Under the pieces are notes generated by a model, which was not told the origin of the DNA, searched no databases, and saw only the letters and a program-made list of their open reading frames with translations. A stretch of 64,000 nucleotides of DNA from Dehalococcoidia bacterium (lineage in GTDB: Bacteria; Chloroflexota; Dehalococcoidia; Tepidiformales; Tepidiformaceae), in the NCBI GenBank assembly GCA_020847985.1, contig JADLBC010000054.1, positions 1-64,000 on the forward strand. The letters are read 5' to 3'. A program made the position numbers and the translations under genes. Below, piece after piece: positions 9,772-19,558 of the stretch (position 1 is its first letter; every line of letters starts with the position of its first letter).

Positions 9772-9806
9772 CGGTGCCAGTCGCGCCCTATTAGAGAGGC
9801 ACGCGC

Positions 9807-9812
9807 TACACT
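9807..9812 (+). promoter_or_regulatory. possible -10 element for def
   Basis: TACACT lies on the plus strand about 44 bp before the chosen def start. The -35 is weak. Confidence 0.35.
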
Positions 9813-9855
9813 GGGCGGCGGCAGCGTGCTGCCAGGCTCCGCCGGAGTTCCCGAT

Positions 9856-11800
<1,945 letters not shown>

Positions 11801-11805
11801 GGGCG

Positions 11806-12435
11806 ATGGAGCCCATCCTCCGGGCCGCCGCCGACCGGCTCATCCATCACACCGCCTACCTCCGGTACGTGGCGGAGCAGATGACGCCCGGGGAGCTGGA
11901 ACAGACCTGCGCGGCGACGGGCCTCACCATGCGCGAAACACTCGCGCACTGCGTCTTGTGGCTCGAATGGGTTGAGCCGCCCGCGCGGAAGCTCATCGCC
12001 GAGGGCGCGGAGACGTTCGAGCCGCTGGATGACGATGCCATGAACGCCGCGGCGCGCGACCGGCTGGGGGCCGTGGCCGTGCCGGAACTGCTGGAACGCA
12101 TGGCCGCCGCGCGCGACGAGCTGATCGCCGCGTTCGCGGGGGCCACCCACGCGCGCTCCGTCGAACCGCTCGGGGGCGACACCATCGGTGAGACGCTCCT
12201 CCGCTGGACGACGCACCTCGAACGGCACGCTCTGGACATTGCCGAGACGCTGCCCGAACTGCGGTACGACTCCCTGCTCCTTGATTGGACGCTGAGCGCC
12301 GACTACCGCGACGCGGGCGAAGCAGCCCGCCAGGCGCGCCTCATCGCGGACGTTCGCGCCTACCTCGCCTCCCTCCCGGAGGACGAAGACGAGGACGACG
12401 AGGACGACGGCGATTTCGAAAACGAAGCCGAGTAA
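11806..12435 (+). CDS. DinB/maleylpyruvate-isomerase-like four-helix protein
   Basis: This 209-aa protein begins at ATG 11806, 5 nt after the eno stop; the upstream open frame is only a shadow of eno. The helical content and pattern resemble DinB-superfamily proteins: RLIHHTAYLRYVAEQM near the start, LAHCVLWLEWVEPP, and TTHLERHALDIAETLPEL. Histidines occur at positions that could bind metal. The C-terminus is a strongly acidic tail of Asp/Glu repeats (about 190-205). Its role is unknown. It is probably translated with eno and with the following unknown gene. Confidence 0.6.
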   Translation: MEPILRAAADRLIHHTAYLRYVAEQMTPGELEQTCAATGLTMRETLAHCVLWLEWVEPPARKLIAEGAETFEPLDDDAMNAAARDRLGAVAVPELLERMAAARDELIAAFAGATHARSVEPLGGDTIGETLLRWTTHLERHALDIAETLPELRYDSLLLDWTLSADYRDAGEAARQARLIADVRAYLASLPEDEDEDDEDDGDFENEAE

Positions 12436-12453
12436 GGGACGCCGGAGGCCAGC

Positions 12454-13314
12454 ATGACACTGCCACGGGTTTCGCCGCCGAACGTGTTTGCGACGGCCGC
12501 GGGCGCGGCCAGGCCGGCCATGGGCGCAGCGGGCGCCGACGCCCATCGTCAGACCGGCTTCGTCCTCGGCGGCGAGATCGAACTCGTGCTGCGGGGGCTT
12601 TCGCTGGAAGGTGCCTGCGCGGAGGCCACGTCCGGGGCGAAGTTCCGAAAGCAACGGACGGCCGCGGTGCTGGGGCCATGGTCGCGATCGTGGCTATGCC
12701 GCCTGGAAGCGCTGCACGCGGTGCAACTCGGCAACTACGCCGCCGCCATCCCGCTGGTGCGAACGGCGGCGGACTACCAGGCGGCCCTGATCGCCCTGTT
12801 GGGCGCGGACGCTCCGGAGTGGGAGGCATGGCTCGATGCGGGAGGCATCGCGCTCGCGCCGGACGTGCACGCCACCGAATTCCGGCTGCACGCGTTCCGT
12901 TCGGGCGAGGTGCTGGCGGCGCACCCCACGCTCGGGCCGCTGTACCGGGTCGCGACGGACCTTTCGCTTTCGCACTTCGGCAGCACGCTCTTGCTGGCCG
13001 GGAACGAATCGGCGCCGGACCACGTGACCATGACGTTCGGGGATCGCGATTTCCACACCGGACTGGCGCAGCTGGTGCTGGGGTGGCTCCTGGAACTCTC
13101 GGTGGTGATGGCGGAGACGCTGCCGGCGCACGCGGACACGTTCGGACTGCCCGCTGAGGCGGACCTCGCGGGCTTCGCCGCCGCCGCCCGGGCCGCCGTC
13201 GCGGACCACGATCGGTGCGCGGTGGAGACCATCGAACGGAACGGCGAACGGCGGTACCTGGTGCGGAACTGGCGCCGAACGCCCGGGGCGGCCGCGAAAC
13301 GGATCCTGCTCTGA
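12454..13314 (+). CDS. hypothetical protein, 286 aa
   Basis: I do not recognise a family. The protein is soluble with no signal peptide or membrane helix, Ala- and Leu-rich and probably alpha/beta. The C-terminal third has a basic end (RYLVRNWRRTPGAAAKRILL). It starts 18 nt after the DinB-like gene with no terminator between, so eno and these two genes look like one unit. Codon use matches the neighbours. Confidence 0.7.
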   Translation: MTLPRVSPPNVFATAAGAARPAMGAAGADAHRQTGFVLGGEIELVLRGLSLEGACAEATSGAKFRKQRTAAVLGPWSRSWLCRLEALHAVQLGNYAAAIPLVRTAADYQAALIALLGADAPEWEAWLDAGGIALAPDVHATEFRLHAFRSGEVLAAHPTLGPLYRVATDLSLSHFGSTLLLAGNESAPDHVTMTFGDRDFHTGLAQLVLGWLLELSVVMAETLPAHADTFGLPAEADLAGFAAAARAAVADHDRCAVETIERNGERRYLVRNWRRTPGAAAKRILL

Positions 13315-13338
13315 CGGCGCCTTTGCGGCGGCGTGCGG

Positions 13339-13344
13339 TAGCAT
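13339..13344 (+). promoter_or_regulatory. possible -10 element of the lipoprotein gene
   Basis: TAGCAT lies 8 nt before ATG 13353, which would give a leaderless or nearly leaderless mRNA. No clear Shine-Dalgarno is present. Confidence 0.3.
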
Positions 13345-13352
13345 GGTGAACC

Positions 13353-13778
13353 ATGCGCATGCCACTTCTGCTGGCGGCCTTCGCCGCCGTCCTCATGTTC
13401 GCCGCCGCTGCCTGCGGCGATGGCAAGTCTGACGAACCAACGCCCACCGGGAACGAGCTCACGGACGAGCAGTACCTCGCCGTCTTCTGCACCGGCATCG
13501 TCAACTACCAGGACGCGCTGGTGAGTCAGCCGAGCGCCGCCGGCATCGGCGACGCGATCAAGACCTATGTGGCCGAGCTGAAGAAGGTCCAGCCGCCCGT
13601 GGGCATCGCGAAGTGGCACAAGGAGTACATCCAGTACCTCGAGGACGCGGTGAAGGACCCCACGTCGCTCGTGAGCACGAAGCCGCCCATGCCGCCCGAG
13701 GCCGAACGGTCGCGACTCGCCTCGAAGGTGAAGGACGTGCCGGCGTGCAAGTACTCGACCTTCCTGGGCACGAGCTGA
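13353..13778 (+). CDS. small secreted lipoprotein
   Basis: This 141-aa protein has a lipoprotein signal peptide: a short basic start (MRM), a hydrophobic stretch to about residue 18, and a lipobox ending at AAAC (Cys at about 21). Ser/Thr/Pro-rich spacer residues follow. The mature part is helical and has two further cysteines (VFCTGIVNYQDAL and VPACKYSTF) that could form a disulfide. Function is unknown. Its stop abuts the stop of the convergent acyltransferase gene with no gap. Confidence 0.75.
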   Translation: MRMPLLLAAFAAVLMFAAAACGDGKSDEPTPTGNELTDEQYLAVFCTGIVNYQDALVSQPSAAGIGDAIKTYVAELKKVQPPVGIAKWHKEYIQYLEDAVKDPTSLVSTKPPMPPEAERSRLASKVKDVPACKYSTFLGTS

Positions 13779-14882
13779 TCAGGCTGCGCGGGGCCGGCGC
13801 GAGGGTGCCGCGTTACCACGCCCGCCGGTGGCCCTCGGAATGCGTGGGCGGCCGGTGAAGCCGGCGTAGCGGGCCACCCCCGCGGGAAGCACACGATTCG
13901 CCAGCAGCACGAGCGCGACCGGGCCAAGGAGCCCCGTCGCGAAGCGGAAGAGCACCCGCGCGGCGTAATTCCCGAGGGCCGTGTCCGCGTACCAGGCATC
14001 GGTGACGAGTCCGATGAAGAGCGGAACGTGCGCGAGGAAGATCGCGAACGAATGGCGGCCCAGCCATTCGACCGGCCGCAGTGCGAGCGGAGCCGCCGCC
14101 GCGCGCGCGTGCAGCAGCGGAATCACCGACAACGCCAGCAGCCAGCCGAACAGGTACACGAACGGGCTGAAGTAGCTGTTCGCGTAGGCGCCGTCGGTGT
14201 GCGCACGGGCGAACCAGGCGGCGATGCAGACGACGCCGGCGGCCGCGGCAAGGAACACGGTCGCGCGCGGGAGACGGAGCGTGCCCCGCGCGGCGGCCAT
14301 CCCCGCGAAGAAGTAGCCGCCCCAGAGGAGCGGATCGCGGTAGGCGGCGATGGCGCCCAGGTCGCTCGCCGGCCACGAACGTTCAAGCGCGAGCGTTCGC
14401 AGCAGGCCGGCCGCCCCGCAGGCGAGTGCGAGCCGCGCGAAGCGGCGCGCGTCCCAGTGCCGCAGGGGCAACGCGGCGGCGAAGAGCACGAGCAGCACGA
14501 AGACGTAGAAGAATTGGCCGCCGGCGTTCAGCAGCAGGAAGTCCACCGCCGCCTGGCGCGCATCGAGCCCGAGACTATGCACCCGGATCGCGATCGCGAT
14601 CACGGACCAGAGCAGCGCGGGCACGAGGATGACCGCCGCCTTCCGGCGGACGAGCGAACGCGCGGGCAGGTGCCCTTCGCGCGCGAAGAGGAAGCCAGAG
14701 ATGAGAAAGAAGAGCGGTACTACCGTGTGCCCGAGGAAGTAGACCAGGCGCGCCGCGTAGGCCTGCGAGGCGGGCGCCCACCACGGCGGATCGAAGTAGG
14801 CGTGCATCAGCACCACCATGACGATGGCGCCGCCGCGAATGACATCGAGCGTCCAGAGGCGAGGGCTGGCGTTGGTGGCCAC
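13779..14882 (-). CDS. acyltransferase family 3 (OafA/YrhL-like) membrane protein
   Basis: This 367-aa protein has about ten hydrophobic helices. It has the family opening SPRLWTLDVIRGGAIVMVVLMHAYF, where the R-G and H residues are the conserved catalytic region, then FFLISGFLFAREG and WLGRHSFAIFLAHVPLF. Such proteins O-acetylate or otherwise acylate cell-surface glycans at the membrane. The start is GTG 14882; TAGCGT lies exactly 6 nt upstream, and the GGAGGC in between is too close to act as a normal Shine-Dalgarno. The gene is divergent from bipA. Confidence 0.85.
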   Translation of the reverse strand: MATNASPRLWTLDVIRGGAIVMVVLMHAYFDPPWWAPASQAYAARLVYFLGHTVVPLFFLISGFLFAREGHLPARSLVRRKAAVILVPALLWSVIAIAIRVHSLGLDARQAAVDFLLLNAGGQFFYVFVLLVLFAAALPLRHWDARRFARLALACGAAGLLRTLALERSWPASDLGAIAAYRDPLLWGGYFFAGMAAARGTLRLPRATVFLAAAAGVVCIAAWFARAHTDGAYANSYFSPFVYLFGWLLALSVIPLLHARAAAAPLALRPVEWLGRHSFAIFLAHVPLFIGLVTDAWYADTALGNYAARVLFRFATGLLGPVALVLLANRVLPAGVARYAGFTGRPRIPRATGGRGNAAPSRRPRAA

Positions 14883-14888
14883 GCCTCC

Positions 14889-14894
14889 ACGCTA
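14889..14894 (-). promoter_or_regulatory. possible -10 element of a leaderless promoter (acyltransferase)
   Basis: TAGCGT on the minus strand is separated by 6 nt from GTG 14882. Confidence 0.3.
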
Positions 14895-15045
14895 GTCAGT
14901 GGCGCACCGGCGCCGGATAACCCGGCCGCGCACTGGCTGGAAAGGGAGTTTCAAGCGCGCGCGATATGAAGGATTGGTGAAGCCCGGGCCGTTCGCCGCC
15001 GGCACAGGACGCGGCAGTTCGCCCGTTCACGCATCCTCGGCAAAG

Positions 15046-16893
15046 ATGGATCGCATGGACCTCCGCCGCGCCGACGTGCGCAACCTCGCAATCATCGCCC
15101 ACGTTGACCACGGCAAGACGACCCTGGTCGACGCGCTTCTGAAGCAGTCGAACATCTTCCGGGAGAACGAGCATGTCGGCTCGCTGATCCTCGATTCGAA
15201 CCCGCTGGAGCGGGAGAAGGGGATCACGATCATGGCCAAGAACGCGGCGGTGGAATACCGCGGCGTTCGCATCAACATCATCGACACGCCCGGCCACGCC
15301 GACTTCGGCGGCGAAGTGGAGCGCGTGCTGAACATGGCGGATGGCTGCCTGCTGCTCGTGGATGCGGTCGAGGGGCCGATGCCCCAGACCAAGTTCGTGC
15401 TCCGCAAGGCGCTCGAATTGGGGCTGCACGCGATCGTCGTCGTGAACAAGATCGACCGGCCGAACGCGCGCATCCCGGAGGTCATTCGCGAGACGCAGGA
15501 CCTCTTCCTCGACCTCGCGACGGAGGACCACCAGCTGGACTTCCCGGTGGTGTATGCGAACGCGCGCGACGGCTACGCGGGCCGCGAACCGGGGATCACG
15601 AGCGGGACGATGGAGCCGCTCTTCGATGCCATCCTCGAGCACACGCCGGGGCCCGTTCACGACGACGAGGCGCCGTTCCGCATGCTGGTCACGACGCTCG
15701 CCTACGACAGCTACCGCGGGCGGACGGCGATTGGGCGAATCCGCGACGGGCGCATCCACCCGGCGGAGATGGTGATTCGCCACGACCACGACGGGGTCAC
15801 GAGCCAGCACCGCATCGCGCAGGTATTCGGCTTCGAAGGGCTCGGCCGGGTGGAGCTGAGCGAGGCCCGCGCCGGCGACATCGTCGCGCTCACGGGCATC
15901 CCGGACATCCAGATCGGCGAGACGATCGCGAACGTGGAGGCGGCCGGGCCGCTCCCGGTCATCGCCATCGAGGAGCCGGCGCTGAAGATGACCTTCCGCA
16001 TCAACGACTCGCCGTTCGCGGGCCGCGAGGGCCAGTTCGTCACGAGCCGTCAGCTGCGCGACCGGCTGTATCGCGAGGTCGAGACGAACGTCGCGCTCCG
16101 GGTCGAGGACGGCGAAACGGCGGACGCCTTCGTCGTGAGCGGCCGCGGGGAGCTGCACCTGGCGATCCTCGTCGAGACGATGCGGCGCGAAGGGTATGAG
16201 TTCGCGGTTACCCGGCCCGAAGTCATCCTGCGGCAGGGCCCGCACGGCATCGAAGAGCCTTTCGAGAAGATCTACATCGAGGCGCCGGAGGCTTCGACCG
16301 GGTTCCTCATCGAGACCCTGGCCGGGCGCAAGGCGCAGATGACCGGCATGCACAGCGACCACAACGGCGACGTGCGGTTGGACTTCGAAATCCCGACGCG
16401 CGGCCTCATCGGCTTCCGTGACACCTTCATCAGCGGCACCGGCGGCGAAGGCATCATGAACACGGAGCAGATCGGCTACCGCGCGTGGGCCGGCGAGATC
16501 ACGCGCGTGCGCAACGGCGCGCTGATCGCGAACGAACCGGGGTCGGCGTTGGCCTTCGGCATCGCGAACGCGCAGGAGCGCGGCATCCTGTTCATCGAAC
16601 CGGGCGTCGAAGTGTACGAAGGCATGGTCGTCGGGCTGCACGCGAAGGATAACGACCTGGTCGTGAACGTGTGCAAGGCGAAGAAGCTGACGAACATCCG
16701 CAGCTCGACGAGCGATATCGCGGTGAAGCTCACGCCGCCGCAGCCGCCGAGCCTGGAACGGAGCCTGTCGCTCATCGCGGCCGACGAGCTGGTGGAGATC
16801 ACGCCGAAGTCCGTGCGCATCCGCAAGGCGCACCTCACGGCCGTGGACCGCGACCGCGCGAAGAAGAAGGTGGCGCTGGCGGCGGGCGCGTAG
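15046..16893 (+). CDS. typA: translational GTPase BipA/TypA
   Basis: This 615-aa ribosome-associated GTPase has a role in ribosome assembly and stress adaptation. The G motifs are clear: AHVDHGKTTLVDALL (residues 18-32), the switch I region EREKGITIMAKN, DTPGHADFGGEVERVL, and NKIDRPNAR. The BipA-type C-terminal half follows with GRGELHLAILVETMRREGYEF, TRGLIGFRDTFI and KKLTNIRSSTSD. The frame is open about 49 codons further upstream without conservation. ATG 15046 and ATG 15055 are both possible; neither has a strong Shine-Dalgarno. It ends 5 nt before the convergent DUF1801 gene. Confidence 0.95.
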   Translation: MDRMDLRRADVRNLAIIAHVDHGKTTLVDALLKQSNIFRENEHVGSLILDSNPLEREKGITIMAKNAAVEYRGVRINIIDTPGHADFGGEVERVLNMADGCLLLVDAVEGPMPQTKFVLRKALELGLHAIVVVNKIDRPNARIPEVIRETQDLFLDLATEDHQLDFPVVYANARDGYAGREPGITSGTMEPLFDAILEHTPGPVHDDEAPFRMLVTTLAYDSYRGRTAIGRIRDGRIHPAEMVIRHDHDGVTSQHRIAQVFGFEGLGRVELSEARAGDIVALTGIPDIQIGETIANVEAAGPLPVIAIEEPALKMTFRINDSPFAGREGQFVTSRQLRDRLYREVETNVALRVEDGETADAFVVSGRGELHLAILVETMRREGYEFAVTRPEVILRQGPHGIEEPFEKIYIEAPEASTGFLIETLAGRKAQMTGMHSDHNGDVRLDFEIPTRGLIGFRDTFISGTGGEGIMNTEQIGYRAWAGEITRVRNGALIANEPGSALAFGIANAQERGILFIEPGVEVYEGMVVGLHAKDNDLVVNVCKAKKLTNIRSSTSDIAVKLTPPQPPSLERSLSLIAADELVEITPKSVRIRKAHLTAVDRDRAKKKVALAAGA

Positions 16894-16898
16894 GCCCG

Positions 16899-17336
16899 TC
16901 AGGCGGGAGCGGCGCGGCCCTTCGCCGGCTTTGCGCTGGCGGCGTTGAGGGCGACCGCGGCCTGCACGAGGTCCTTGAAGGCGCCGCCATCGACGGTTTC
17001 ACCCTCGCGGATGTCGATCGCGCGGCGCGTGTTGCCTTCGAGGCTGGCGTTGAACAGGCCCGCCGGGTCGGGCAGCGATGCACCCTTCGCGAAGGTGAGC
17101 TTCACCACCGCCTTGTAGGTCTCGCCGGTGCAGATGATGCCATTCAACGACCAGGTGGGCGTACCCGGGCTGGTGGCCTTCACCCACTTGATCTCCTCGA
17201 CCACGCCGGGCGCGGCCTCCCTGATAAGCGAGCGCATCCGTGCGAGCGTGGCGCCGCGCCAATCGCCCATCTCCGCCAGCCGCTGGTCGATGACCTCCGA
17301 GGCGGTTGGACCACCCTCGGGCCGTGAACGCTCCAT
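16899..17336 (-). CDS. DUF1801 (YdhG-like) protein
   Basis: This 145-aa protein has the DUF1801 pattern: MRSLIREAAPGVVEEIKWVKATSPGTPTWSLNGIICTGETYKAVVKLTFAKGASL. The fold is soluble alpha/beta with no known enzymatic activity. ATG 17336 has a GGAGGAA Shine-Dalgarno, and a possible -10 TATCCT (minus strand, 17361-17356) lies about 20 bp further upstream. The C-terminus is Ala/Lys rich. It converges with bipA and diverges from the PLP enzyme gene. Confidence 0.85.
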   Translation of the reverse strand: MERSRPEGGPTASEVIDQRLAEMGDWRGATLARMRSLIREAAPGVVEEIKWVKATSPGTPTWSLNGIICTGETYKAVVKLTFAKGASLPDPAGLFNASLEGNTRRAIDIREGETVDGGAFKDLVQAAVALNAASAKPAKGRAAPA

Positions 17337-17423
17337 GGCTTCCTCCGGGCATTCAGGATAGCCGTTCGCGACGGCGGCAGGGCACGCGGCGGGATGCCGG
17401 TTCGCGTTTCAGCCGCGGGTCCG

Positions 17424-17429
17424 TAGGAT
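17424..17429 (+). promoter_or_regulatory. -10 element of a leaderless promoter (PLP enzyme)
   Basis: TAGGAT is followed by 6 nt (TCGGCC) and ATG 17436. No Shine-Dalgarno is present. Confidence 0.5.
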
Positions 17430-17435
17430 TCGGCC

Positions 17436-18500
17436 ATGCGCCTGACCGAACTGGATACCCCCTGCCTGCTGCTCGACCTCGACCGCGTGGAGTGGAACAT
17501 CGCGCGGATGGCCGCGTTCTTCGCCGAACGCCCCGCGAAGCTCCGGCCGCATTTCAAGACGCCGAAGACGCCGGAGGTCGCACGCCGTCAGCTCGCGGCC
17601 GGGGCGATTGGCATCACCGTCGCGAAGCTGGGGGAGGCGGAAGTGCTGGCGGACGCCGGCCTGGGGCCGATCCTGGTCGCGAACCAGGTGGTGGGCGCCC
17701 CGAAGCTGCGGCGGCTGGTCACGCTCCTCGCGCGGGGCGTCGATATCACCGTCGCGGTGGAGTCGGAGGCGAACGTGCGCGAGATCGCCGCCGCCGCCCG
17801 GGAAGCGGGCGTGACCGCGCAGGCGATCATCGAGGTCGATAGCGGCATGCATCGCTGCGGCACGGTATCGCCGGCGGAGACGGTCGCGCTCGCGCGGCTT
17901 CTGGGCGAAAGCGGCATCCGCTACCGGGGGATCATGGGCTACGAAGGCCACGCCGTCCTCCTTCCCGCCGAGGAGCGCCAGCTGAAGGCGGAGGCCGCGC
18001 TCACCATCGTAAGCGCACACGTGGAGGCGCTCTTGGAAGCGGGGCTCGCGCCGGAGATCGTCTCCGTGGGTGGCACGGGCACCTACGCCATCGCCGGTTC
18101 GTGGCCGGGCGTGACCGAGGTGCAGGCGGGCTCGTACGTCTTCATGGACGGGCGCTACCAGCAGATGCTCCCCGTGGAGTTCGAGAGTGCGCTGACGCTG
18201 TTGACCACGGTGATCGCCGTCCGGGGCGAGTACGCCGTCTGCGACGCGGGAATGAAATCGCTGACGAACGAATTCGGAGCGCCGAAGTCCGTGGACGGGC
18301 GCCTGGTGGCGTCGCGGCTCTCGGAGGAACACGCGCACCTCACGGGCGAGGGCGTGGCCGGGCTCGCCGTCGGCGACCGCGTAGAGATCCTGCCGAGTCA
18401 TGGCGACACGACGCTGAACCTGAATAGCGTGTATCACGTGCGGCGCGGCGACGAGGTCGTGGCCGAGTGGCCGATCCTCGGCGCGCGCAAGTACCACTAG
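17436..18500 (+). CDS. DSD1/D-threonine-aldolase-like PLP enzyme
   Basis: This 354-aa fold-type III PLP enzyme has the family start ELDTPCLLLDLDRVEWNIARM. The PLP-lysine region is LRPHFKTPKTPEVA, followed by AKLGEAEVLADAG, VDSGMHRCG and the C-terminal metal/substrate segment LPSHGDTTLNL. The family includes D-threonine aldolases and D-serine dehydratases; substrate choice cannot be read from the sequence. Length is normal. Its start is leaderless-looking. The zinc-ribbon microprotein and alpha/beta hydrolase follow on the same strand. Confidence 0.88.
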   Translation: MRLTELDTPCLLLDLDRVEWNIARMAAFFAERPAKLRPHFKTPKTPEVARRQLAAGAIGITVAKLGEAEVLADAGLGPILVANQVVGAPKLRRLVTLLARGVDITVAVESEANVREIAAAAREAGVTAQAIIEVDSGMHRCGTVSPAETVALARLLGESGIRYRGIMGYEGHAVLLPAEERQLKAEAALTIVSAHVEALLEAGLAPEIVSVGGTGTYAIAGSWPGVTEVQAGSYVFMDGRYQQMLPVEFESALTLLTTVIAVRGEYAVCDAGMKSLTNEFGAPKSVDGRLVASRLSEEHAHLTGEGVAGLAVGDRVEILPSHGDTTLNLNSVYHVRRGDEVVAEWPILGARKYH

Positions 18501-18524
18501 CGCGGGGCTCAAGTGCGGACGGGG

Positions 18525-18530
18525 AGTACA
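18525..18530 (+). promoter_or_regulatory. possible -10 element for the zinc-ribbon gene
   Basis: TACACT lies 42 bp before ATG 18573, in the short gap after the PLP enzyme gene. The -35 is weak. Confidence 0.35.
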
Positions 18531-18572
18531 CTGTTCGACGACTGATACAGGACGTGGTCCGGGGAGGATGCA

Positions 18573-18722
18573 ATGCGACAGTGCCCCTGGTGCGGGCGGA
18601 TGAACCTGAACGTGTACGCGTACTGCCAATCGTGCGGGCGCGGGTTCGATGGGCCGGAAGAGAAGCCGGCCTCGCAGGCGAACAAGCGCGGCTGGTGGCC
18701 GTTCGGCAAGAAGAGCGCCTGA
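18573..18722 (+). CDS. 49-aa zinc-ribbon microprotein
   Basis: ATG 18573 is preceded by GGGGAGGA and opens a 49-codon frame ending at TGA 18720-18722. It encodes two CxxC knuckles, CPWCG (residues 4-8) and CQSCG (18-22), spaced like a single zinc ribbon. A charged linker and an aromatic-basic end (WWPFGKKSA) follow. The strong Shine-Dalgarno and intact zinc ligands support a real gene. The alpha/beta hydrolase starts 3 nt after the stop, so the two are probably translationally coupled. Function is unknown; similar small ribbons often accompany membrane or regulatory proteins. Confidence 0.7.
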   Translation: MRQCPWCGRMNLNVYAYCQSCGRGFDGPEEKPASQANKRGWWPFGKKSA

Positions 18723-18724
18723 GC

Positions 18725-19558
18725 GTGGGCGCAGAGGGGCCGCGCCGGGTTGCGATCGCGAGCGCGGACGGCACGGCGCTGCGGCTCCTGGAATTCGGTG
18801 AACCGGCGGAGACCCCGCCGGTTCTGTTCGTCCACGGGTCGTTCGGGCACGCGCGCGTGTGGGATTTCGTCGTGCGCGAACTGCCGGCGGGGATGCACTG
18901 CCTGGCCATCGACCTGCGCGGGCACGGCGAATCGGGTTGGGCGCCGGCGCCGGATGGGTACGCCTTCGAACGGCTTGCGGAGGATGTCGCCGCTGCCGTG
19001 GCGGTGGCCGGGCGGGCGCCGCTGCTGGTGGCGCATTCCATGGCGGCGGCCGTGGGCATGCAGTTCGCGGGGACGCGGCCGGGCGCCGTCATTGGCTGCG
19101 TGTTCATCGATATCGACCCGCTCGCGCCGCCACATCAGATCACGCACCTGAACGAAGTCGGCGCGAACAGCCCCAAGCGCTACCCGGCCTTCGAACGCGC
19201 GGTCGCGCGGCAGGAGCGGGCGACGGCGAAGGCCACGCCGGACGTCCACCGGCACCTGGCCGAGCACAGCTTTGAACAGCGCGACGGCGAGTGGGTCGAG
19301 CGCTTCGACCCCGCGTTCCTGCAAACGCTCCGGCAATGGGACGTGCGGCCGTACCTGCGGGATATCGCCGTGCCGGTGCTGGTGCTGCGCGCGGGCATCC
19401 AAAGCGTGATGTCAGACGCTGGCTACGACGAGTTGCTGGCGGCGATACCCCATGCCCGCGGCGAAATCATCGCTGACGGCACGCACCAGATGCATCTCGA
19501 TGCGCCCGCTGCGACCGCGGCGGCGATCCTGCGCTTCTCCCGCGAAATCGCCGGTTAG
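18725..19558 (+). CDS. alpha/beta-fold hydrolase
   Basis: This 277-aa protein starts at GTG 18725. Landmarks of the fold are the oxyanion loop LFVHGSFGHARVWDFV, LAIDLRGHGESGW, the nucleophile elbow VAHSMAAAVGMQ (Ser in AHSMA, a variant of GxSxG), the acid region VLVLRAGIQSVMS, and the catalytic His in DGTHQMHLDAP. The elbow has Ala in place of the first Gly. Substrate is unknown. The upstream open frame is a shadow over the zinc-ribbon gene. Its stop overlaps the stop of the convergent serS gene by a few bases. Confidence 0.88.
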   Translation: MGAEGPRRVAIASADGTALRLLEFGEPAETPPVLFVHGSFGHARVWDFVVRELPAGMHCLAIDLRGHGESGWAPAPDGYAFERLAEDVAAAVAVAGRAPLLVAHSMAAAVGMQFAGTRPGAVIGCVFIDIDPLAPPHQITHLNEVGANSPKRYPAFERAVARQERATAKATPDVHRHLAEHSFEQRDGEWVERFDPAFLQTLRQWDVRPYLRDIAVPVLVLRAGIQSVMSDAGYDELLAAIPHARGEIIADGTHQMHLDAPAATAAAILRFSREIAG

